NCBI GenBank assembly: GCA_031290375.1
Contig: JAITNR010000272.1
Location: 1 to 8,326, forward strand
DNA length: 8,326 bases
Source of the DNA: Prevotellaceae bacterium
GTDB lineage: Bacteria > Bacteroidota > Bacteroidia > Bacteroidales > Paludibacteraceae
Reading direction: 5' to 3'
The translations under genes and the position numbers were made by a program. Below are positions 1 through 5,315 of this stretch, piece by piece (the stretch's first letter is position 1; the number at the start of each line of letters is the position of its first letter). Under the pieces are notes generated by a model that saw only the letters and a program-made list of their open reading frames with translations, had not been told where the DNA came from and did not search any database.

Positions 1-137
1 TACATAAAACACGAAATATAGCATAATTAGCCACTACAAAACAACTTTTACTCAAAAAGTGCCATTTTTACACAGTTTGGATATGGGGATTGGGGGATAG
101 AGTGTCGAAGTCAGGAAAATCAAAATTTTTTTCTCAT

Positions 138-174
138 AAAAAAAACAGACATATATCCTGTGCCCGTTTCTGTT
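138..174 (-). terminator. Possible weak intrinsic terminator, minus strand
   Basis: Read on the minus strand, AACAGA (174-169) can pair with TCTGTT (149-144), and the stem runs directly into a uridine tract made by the A run at 138-145. It lies about 150 bases after the stop of the acyltransferase gene, in the right direction to end its transcript. The stem is only six pairs with a 19-base loop, so this could be chance in A/T-rich DNA. Confidence 0.25.
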
Positions 175-199
175 GTCAGTCGCTGTTTGCTGACTTTTT
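175..199 (+). terminator. Possible weak intrinsic terminator, plus strand
   Basis: GTCAG (175-179) pairs with CTGAC (190-194) and is followed directly by five T residues (195-199). Its direction would suit a plus-strand gene ending before the window. The stem is short, so the call is tentative. Confidence 0.25.
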
Positions 200-325
200 C
201 AAAGAGTTACAAACCTTTTTTTGAGGACAAAATCATTATGGAAATATCCCGTCACGTATATTCCGAAGACTATAAACGGCTCACAAAGGATTTTTATCTT
301 AAATTTAAAAATTCATAGTTTACCG

Positions 326-1453
326 TCATATCTCTTTTACGAAAGCCCTGCGTTGCTTGTGCTGCTGATGTTCAAAATATTCCCAATTTGCCTGATTTTT
401 CGAATTGGTTTCGAGTATTGAGGTAGTTTCGGAATACTCCACTCCATATTGAATAAAATATTTTATCTGGTCATAAAAGAAAAGCGAATTAACGCCCTTG
501 TTCTGATAATCAGGTCGAACGGCAATCAAAAGCAGGTCAAAATGTTTGAATTTTTTGGCTTTTAGCCCCTTATAAATTCCAATCCAGCCAAATGGAAACA
601 GTTTGCCTTTGCACTTGCGCAGAGCATCGGAAATATTAGGCATTCCAACGCCAACTCCCACAATCTCATCTTTTTCGTTGACCACTATCGTGGCGAAATC
701 GTAATTGAGCAACGGGAAATACATGTCACAGTAGTACTTTTTTTGCTTGTCGGTCAATGGTTGATAGTTGTAGAGTGGCTTGTAAGCCTCATCAACTACG
801 TCAAGGAATGTATAATTGAAACGTTTTACCAGTTCTTTGGCATTTTTTATTTTGGCAATTTTGAGTTTATATTTGGTCATCACAATATCTGCCACGCGTT
901 GCATTTTTTCAGGCACACCATCGGGTATAAACACTCTATATTCTATCCAATCGGCTTCTTTTGCCAAGCCATAATCCTCATAATGAGCCTGATAATAAGG
1001 ATAATTGTAGAGGCTTGCCATTGGTGCATTGTATTCGAAACCACGAATCAAAAGCCCTTGATGGTCGAAGTCGGTAAAGCCTACAGGTCCGTTCATTTCG
1101 TTCATTCCGTGCTGTTTGCCCCAATCGCGCACTTTGTCAAGTAGAGCCTTTGACACCTCTTTGTTGTCAATAAAATCAAACCAGCCGAACCTGAGCTGTT
1201 TTTTGTTCCACGCTTCGTTGGCTAACCTGTTGATAATGCCTGCAATTCTGCCGACAATTTTACCATCTTCGTATGCGATATATTTCACATTCAGAGAAAA
1301 TTCGTGAACGGGGTTTTTTTGGGAGTCAAAGGTATTGATTTCGTCAAGCACCAAAGGGGGACAGAAATAGGGGTTGTCCCGATACAAATCGGTTCCGAAT
1401 TTTACAAATTTTTTCAGTTCTGATTTGGTTTTTACCTCTTTTAATTCAATCAT
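326..1453 (-). CDS. GNAT-superfamily acyltransferase, YghO/BcerS-like family
   Basis: This 375-residue cytosolic protein is complete, with no signal peptide or membrane segment, and close in length to E. coli YghO. It starts with the family's typical N-terminus (MIELKEVKTKSELKKFVKF), followed by a conserved RFGWFDF segment at 88-94 and NGPVGFTDFDHQG at 121-133. The acyl-CoA-binding loop of GNAT motif A appears as RPDYQNKGVNSLFF at 313-326. This fits Q-x-x-G-x-G/A except for Asn in the last position. A basic tail (HKQRRAFVK) closes it. From family knowledge, relatives include the Caulobacter bacterial ceramide synthase (bCerS), which acylates a long-chain base with acyl-CoA. Since many Bacteroidota make sphingolipids, a role in ceramide synthesis is a reasonable inference but is unproven. 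No serine palmitoyltransferase or ceramide reductase gene lies in the window to support it. The gene appears monocistronic, and the ATG at 1453 gives the natural family start. Confidence 0.85.
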   Translation of the reverse strand: MIELKEVKTKSELKKFVKFGTDLYRDNPYFCPPLVLDEINTFDSQKNPVHEFSLNVKYIAYEDGKIVGRIAGIINRLANEAWNKKQLRFGWFDFIDNKEVSKALLDKVRDWGKQHGMNEMNGPVGFTDFDHQGLLIRGFEYNAPMASLYNYPYYQAHYEDYGLAKEADWIEYRVFIPDGVPEKMQRVADIVMTKYKLKIAKIKNAKELVKRFNYTFLDVVDEAYKPLYNYQPLTDKQKKYYCDMYFPLLNYDFATIVVNEKDEIVGVGVGMPNISDALRKCKGKLFPFGWIGIYKGLKAKKFKHFDLLLIAVRPDYQNKGVNSLFFYDQIKYFIQYGVEYSETTSILETNSKNQANWEYFEHQQHKQRRAFVKEI

Positions 1454-1564
1454 ACTAAATTTGCGGGGCTTCTAAATTTTAATTTTTGCTGCTTGTTGGT
1501 ACGATAAATGCTATTGTTTGGCAAAAAACACGAAACTCCATTAATGTTTTTTAGAACAACGTTG

Positions 1565-1572
1565 CAAAAGTA
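1565..1572 (-). promoter_or_regulatory. Bacteroidota -7 box for the acyltransferase gene
   Basis: The minus strand reads TACTTTTG, then CAACG, a good match to the Bacteroidota sigma-ABfr -7 consensus TAnnTTTG. It lies about 112 bases before the ATG at 1453, giving a fairly long leader. No clear -33 TTTG is seen at the usual distance. The insertion sequence begins only about 40 bases further upstream, so it may have displaced original upstream sequence. Confidence 0.55.
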
Positions 1573-1612
1573 GTAAAAATTTCCATACGGAAATAATTTA
1601 TTTTTTAGTAAT

Positions 1613-1630
1613 TAATGCGAATTACGGGTT
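1613..1630 (+). repeat. Left terminal inverted repeat of the insertion sequence
   Basis: TAATGCGAATTACGGGTT matches the reverse complement of 2403-2420 with one mismatch (T versus C at the eleventh base). It marks the left end of the element. Confidence 0.85.
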
Positions 1631-1647
1631 GAAAATCCCGTTTTTTT
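1624..1647 (+). terminator. Terminator-like hairpin inside the left end of the insertion sequence
   Basis: ACGGG (1624-1628) pairs with CCCGT (1637-1641) around an eight-base loop, followed by a run of seven T (1641-1647). The upstream arm is part of the terminal repeat. Such a structure would stop transcription entering the element from the left, a device known in some insertion sequences that keeps transposase expression low. The stem is short but G+C-rich compared with its surroundings. Confidence 0.5.
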
Positions 1648-1742
1648 ATATTTTTTTACAGTTAATTTTCTTTAAAAAAGTTGCATATATCAATGATTTT
1701 AAGTAGTTTAGCGGCGTAAAACATATAATAAAATTGCTCATT

Positions 1743-2404
1743 ATGTCAAACGAAATGCAACTTAATTTAATCAAAACATACGAACCCGTATGTGATTATT
1801 TCGATAAAAATCCGCAATGGAAATTTATCAGGCTCTCAAACAACAATAATACAAGTCAACTGACTGATCAATAGGCATTACAATTTATCTTTTTGTCGGA
1901 TATTATCAAAAATATTCCAAAATCAAAGATATTTACAATTTTGCTTATCATTATCTCGCCGACTGGTTTCCAAATCTTAACTCGTATTCAAAATTTGTAT
2001 CCCGTCTAAATACCTTAAATCCAATATTTTACGACATTGCTCTTGATATTATTTCAAACAATATTCCTAAAAATGCGCAACTCATCGACACCTTGCCAAT
2101 CGTTACCTGCAAAGGCAGAAATCGAACCGCAAAAGTGGCGCGAGACTGTACTGACAAAGGATCTTGTGCAACCAAAAATATGTATTATTACGGTCTAAAA
2201 CTCCATTTGCTTGCTTTTCGCAGAAAAGGCACAATTCCCTTTTCTACTGCCGTTTCAAAAGTCAGACAACCAATCGAATCGTTTTTTAACCGGCTCATTG
2301 AAAAATCTAATATTCAAAATGCCTCAAAAGTCCGTTCTACGAATGGATTATGGTTGCACTGCCTCGGAAAAATCGCTATCGCCTGCATCGCTTTTATATT
2401 TTAA
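1743..2404 (+). pseudogene. Broken DDE transposase gene
   Basis: The frame opens at ATG 1743 (MSNEMQLNLIKTYEPVCDYF) and is stopped by TAG at 1872-1874, where a CAG codon would fit. About one base is missing just after this, in GCATTACAATT. Beyond it the protein continues in the frame -1 relative to the start (ALTIYLFVGYYQKYSKIKD) to TAA at 2402-2404. The first catalytic Asp (GAC 2087-2089, in LIDTLPIV) and the last catalytic Glu (GAA 2276-2278, in VRQPIESFF) are present. They are only 63 codons apart, and the text jumps from RRKGTIPF to STAVSKVRQPIE near 2240-2248. By comparison with family members as I remember them, roughly 70-80 codons including the second catalytic Asp have been lost in frame. 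The gene cannot make active transposase. Family assignment (IS982-like) is moderately sure. Confidence 0.85.
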
Positions 2405-2420
2405 CCCGTGATTCGCATTA
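2403..2420 (-). repeat. Right terminal inverted repeat of the insertion sequence
   Basis: AACCCGTGATTCGCATTA is the reverse complement of 1613-1630 except for one base. It begins at the last two bases of the transposase stop codon, so gene end and element end overlap, a compact arrangement usual for insertion sequences. Confidence 0.85.
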
Positions 2421-2688
2421 TTCATTATTTTTGTCCTTTCCTATACAATCCCCAAAATATATCTCATCTATTTTCCCACAGTAAAAGTTGGTCAAAATTC
2501 ATCAAAAACATAGACAAAATAGATAAAAAATATAATTTATTTTACTATTATACTATTTTATATTAATGATTTAATCTAAAATATGTCATATATTTTTTTG
2601 TATATTTTTATATATAATTTTTTATTATAAAATTATTATATTACCTTTGACTATTCAAAAAATGATTAACCAATATTAATTAAAAAAG
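2421..2688. other. Very A/T-rich upstream region of the exported-protein operon
   Basis: No gene is seen. From about 2508 to 2640 the sequence is almost entirely A and T, with long T runs and a near-palindrome ATATGTCATAT at 2581-2591. Such DNA is likely to be curved or easily melted and may hold UP-like promoter elements. A TAnnTTTG box follows at 2642. A five-codon open frame (2662-2679, MINQY) lies in the leader just before the ATG of the 860-residue protein, but it may be incidental. Confidence 0.5.
2642..2649 (+). promoter_or_regulatory. Bacteroidota -7 box for the two-gene operon
   Basis: TACCTTTG matches TAnnTTTG exactly and is the only such match close to the start. It lies 39 bases before the ATG at 2689, implying a short leader of about 30 bases. 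No good -33 TTTG is found 19-21 bases upstream, only T-rich sequence. Confidence 0.6.
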
Positions 2689-2700
2689 ATGAAAAAAATC
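2675..2700 (+). promoter_or_regulatory. Translation start context shared by both paralogues (first copy)
   Basis: ATTAATTAA (2675-2683) lies five bases before the ATG, and the coding start ATGAAAAAAATC is identical to that of the second gene. There is no Shine-Dalgarno sequence, which is normal in Bacteroidota, where A-rich unstructured leaders direct initiation. The same motif recurs before the second gene, so the leader was probably copied with the gene. Confidence 0.45.
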
Positions 2701-5271
2701 ATTTTATTTACAATTGTACTTGTTGCATTTGCAAGAGTACACGCACAGGTGGGCATCAATACGGAAAATCCATCGCCCAATTCGGCACTGCAAATAGTAT
2801 CGCCTACGAGCAATCAGGGACTTCTTGTTCCTCAACTCACTACCGCCGATGTTGAAAGCATTAGCATTGCCACAACAGGCGGTACACCTTCCGACCCCAC
2901 TTCCATCAACGAAGATGGATTAGTAGTGTTTAACTCTCAAACGGGCTGTTTCAACTACTGGAAACAGGAAACACAGCAATGGTACAGTTTGTGCGGTACG
3001 CCACCACCCGCAGTTGTCGAAATAGACAATTGTGCGGCGATTAAGGCAACAGGTATTTACATTGAAAATCAGGCATTTACAGTAAACAACTATATTCAAC
3101 TGCCCGTACATGTAATCAGGGCAGGTACATGTACCATTACCGCTGTTACTACCGACAACGGCGGCAACGGTTACTATTTTTCCACCAGCAGCATATTTCC
3201 TGCATCAGGATATTATACGGTAAATTTAGCGGGTGCAGGAATGCCGCTTGTGCCAAATACAAGTCCTGGCAATCCGATTGTTTTCTCGCTCAATGGCGAA
3301 AATTCACCTGCTACCTGTTTCAATTTGCCAATTCAAACGGCTAAGCCTGACTATGTGATTACCGGCGTAACACAAATGCCGTCCAATCCGTGGTCTGTTG
3401 GTTCGCCTTTGGATGACGGAACTTACTTTATTCAGGTAACGCTACGTGTAAACAAGCCCGGACACTGGCAACTGACGGCTAATACACAAAACGGCTATGC
3501 TTTCAATGGAAACGGCGAACTCTCCGAAGCATCGGGCTACAACCCAACGGGAACTTTCCCGCAGATTGTAACTGTAAATGTTTCCGTTTCATCAGGGCAG
3601 GCAAATGTATGGTCGGTAAGTGGAGATGCATTTACGCTTTCTACCGTTGGCTCGGCTACGCCAAGTAACTATCCGTTTATTATTCGTCTGGCAGGCATAA
3701 GTTTTACTATCAGCGATTGTAACGCCATTACTTTGAACAATGCAGGAACGCTCACTCAGGAAGTTGCAATTCCTGCGGGAATGACAATTACAGTGCCAAT
3801 CACGGTTACTGCATCCGGTTTTACGAAAATTACAGCCATTTTTGCAGGACTTACCTTTGTAACGCACAATGCAAGTAACAATCCCGGTGAAACTAACCTT
3901 GCAGCAGGGCAAACTTCGGTTACGCTCTATCCTGCTACAGCGGGACAAAAACCAAATCAGGCGGGTGAACACGCTATCCAGTTTTCGAGTTCCGAAGGCG
4001 GCTTGGTAATCGCCTGCACGCAGCCCAAAAAGGTTACAGTAGTTCCTGCTGTGGCAGCTTTCAACAATATTACCTTTATAAGTACCTCATACAACGCTGT
4101 TTACATTTCAGACCCGCAGAAAAACATTGCATTGCAAGTGCCTGAGGTAACGCTCTCCGTGCAAACTAATGTTGCCGGAAATTACTCACTTACCACTACC
4201 ATCAACGGAGTAACTTACAGTGGGAAAGGTTCTGTTCCTACAGGAAGCAGCAGCATTATGCTCTTTGCCGACAGGGACATCAACGGTAATCCCGTTAGCC
4301 AGATGGCTGCTGCATCAGGACCGAAAATTTATATTTTGACTTATCCCAAACTCGCAGGAACAGGCTCGCTTAATTTCACCATTAATTTCTGCTATCGCAA
4401 AATGAATATTCTCAGTTGGGGTAATCGCGGCTCAGGCTTCGACCGAATGTTCCCAAGCACAACTGACGTATCAGCTGCCAACCTGATGTTGCAAAAAACA
4501 GGCAACTTTGGACCCGCAGGGAAAGTGGGTGTTGGAGGATTCAATATTATCAACATCGGAACAACCAGCAATGCCAACACCCTGAAAAATACAATCAATT
4601 CCAATAAAATTGATATTATTTTCATCACAAGTAACAACGAAATCAGTAATGACGCTCTTGCTCAGGTGATTTACGATTTTATCAATATCAAAAAAGGTGT
4701 CGTTATTTTCGCAAGCCAGCTTGAAACAGGAACAGAACGCCTGTTGAACAAACTCTACGGTGCAGGCACATTTGATGCTCCTTTTTCAGCAGGACAAACA
4801 CGCTTTGCAATCAATACCGCACTGGCAGCAAACGACCCGATACTTTACGGACCATTTACGCTTCCCGGTTACGACTGGACTGGCAAATACATTGGAGACG
4901 ACTGCTCAAACGGTACGCGCATACGCAACTTTTCTGCTTTGCCTGCATCGGTTAAGAAAATTGCCATTTGGACAGGAAACAGTTCTGCTACTTGCCCAAC
5001 AGGTGCAGTATTTGCCTTTTACGATGACAACAAGGGGTTTTTCTACTGCGGCGACTGGGCATGGGCAAATGGACGCACAACCTACAACAGCAGCACTGCC
5101 GCGTGGCCCAATACACAAAACGACGGCGAACCAATAGTAAAAAATAATATGATTGCAAGTGACGGAATTACCGCAGGACCTGTGTATAATTCTTTTATCT
5201 ATGCCAATGTAATGGCATGGGCTATTGATAAGGCGGCAAACAGAACGCTGGTTGATGTTCAAGTGCCCTGA
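2689..5271 (+). CDS. Exported multidomain protein, first of two tandem paralogues; VGINT head, beta-rich repeats, GATase-like C-terminal domain
   Basis: This 860-residue protein of unknown function begins with a clear signal peptide (1-19) ending HA|Q. Cleavage before Gln fits the Bacteroidota Q-rule, in which the new N-terminal Gln becomes pyroglutamate. There is no lipobox cysteine. Residues 21-104 form the head seen in many Bacteroidota surface or fibre-like proteins (VGINTENPSPNSALQ, then GLLVPQLT, DGLVVFN, GCFNYW, WYSLCGT). About four beta-rich modules follow (near 110-215, 220-340, 342-450, 452-568). The second holds NGYAFNGNGELSEASGYNP at 268-286. From 571 a different alpha/beta domain begins with MNILSWGNR, then IDIIFITSN (641-649), GVVIFASQ (670-677), DPILYGPFT (716-724), FFYCGDWAW (784-792) and YANVMAWAIDKAA (838-850). 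This order resembles ThuA/DUF4350-type amidotransferase-like folds. No catalytic GxCxG is visible and no type IX sorting domain is seen. It is probably periplasmic or surface located. The start is supported by the signal peptide. Confidence 0.9.
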   Translation: MKKIILFTIVLVAFARVHAQVGINTENPSPNSALQIVSPTSNQGLLVPQLTTADVESISIATTGGTPSDPTSINEDGLVVFNSQTGCFNYWKQETQQWYSLCGTPPPAVVEIDNCAAIKATGIYIENQAFTVNNYIQLPVHVIRAGTCTITAVTTDNGGNGYYFSTSSIFPASGYYTVNLAGAGMPLVPNTSPGNPIVFSLNGENSPATCFNLPIQTAKPDYVITGVTQMPSNPWSVGSPLDDGTYFIQVTLRVNKPGHWQLTANTQNGYAFNGNGELSEASGYNPTGTFPQIVTVNVSVSSGQANVWSVSGDAFTLSTVGSATPSNYPFIIRLAGISFTISDCNAITLNNAGTLTQEVAIPAGMTITVPITVTASGFTKITAIFAGLTFVTHNASNNPGETNLAAGQTSVTLYPATAGQKPNQAGEHAIQFSSSEGGLVIACTQPKKVTVVPAVAAFNNITFISTSYNAVYISDPQKNIALQVPEVTLSVQTNVAGNYSLTTTINGVTYSGKGSVPTGSSSIMLFADRDINGNPVSQMAAASGPKIYILTYPKLAGTGSLNFTINFCYRKMNILSWGNRGSGFDRMFPSTTDVSAANLMLQKTGNFGPAGKVGVGGFNIINIGTTSNANTLKNTINSNKIDIIFITSNNEISNDALAQVIYDFINIKKGVVIFASQLETGTERLLNKLYGAGTFDAPFSAGQTRFAINTALAANDPILYGPFTLPGYDWTGKYIGDDCSNGTRIRNFSALPASVKKIAIWTGNSSATCPTGAVFAFYDDNKGFFYCGDWAWANGRTTYNSSTAAWPNTQNDGEPIVKNNMIASDGITAGPVYNSFIYANVMAWAIDKAANRTLVDVQVP

Positions 5272-5290
5272 ATGGTGTTTTTTATTAAAA

Positions 5291-5315
5291 ATTAATTAAT
5301 AAAATGAAAAAAATC
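5291..5315 (+). promoter_or_regulatory. Translation start context shared by both paralogues (second copy)
   Basis: ATTAATTAA (5291-5299) lies four bases before the ATG at 5304, and the first 12 coding bases match those of the first gene. The 32-base intergenic gap holds no terminator hairpin and no TAnnTTTG box, so the second gene is most likely read from the promoter of the first. Confidence 0.45.

Larger units (their letters stand above)
1..325. other. Intergenic region without a convincing gene
   Basis: This A/T-rich stretch lies 3' of the minus-strand acyltransferase gene. Short open frames exist but have no recognisable protein pattern, and the longest runs into the real gene in antisense. 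It contains a G-rich patch near 79-100 and two small terminator-like hairpins between 144 and 199, listed separately. I see no TAnnTTTG box on either strand, no RNA gene and no repeat. Confidence 0.6.
1613..2420 (+). mobile_element. Degenerate insertion sequence (IS982-like DDE type), about 808 bp
   Basis: The element is bounded by 18-bp terminal inverted repeats (1613-1630 and 2403-2420) that match at 17 of 18 positions. It contains one transposase gene, which is broken. Translated parts resemble Bacteroidota DDE transposases that I associate with the IS982 family, though the family name is from memory and could be another DDE group such as IS4/IS5. No long target-site duplication is visible. 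A three-base ATT on both sides is possible if the tips are one base further in. It lies between the acyltransferase gene and the two exported-protein genes and interrupts neither. Confidence 0.85.

Noticed and set aside
221..421. Open frame of 66 codons on the plus strand
   Set aside because: Its second half is antisense to the well-supported acyltransferase gene, and its product has no recognisable pattern.
743..1307. Plus-strand open frames of 133 and 63 codons
   Set aside because: They lie inside the acyltransferase gene on the other strand and are antisense shadows.
1456..1463. TAAATTTG on the plus strand as a promoter
   Set aside because: It matches the -7 consensus, but it lies next to the start codon of the minus-strand gene, faces the terminator-like hairpin of a dead insertion sequence and has no gene to serve nearby. 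It may be chance.
2211..2411. Alternative 66-codon frame in the insertion sequence
   Set aside because: It is out of frame with the transposase reading that carries the catalytic residues.
1601..2431. Target-site duplication around the insertion sequence
   Set aside because: Only ATT could be shared on both sides, and only if the repeat tips are shifted by one base. This is too short to claim in A/T-rich DNA.
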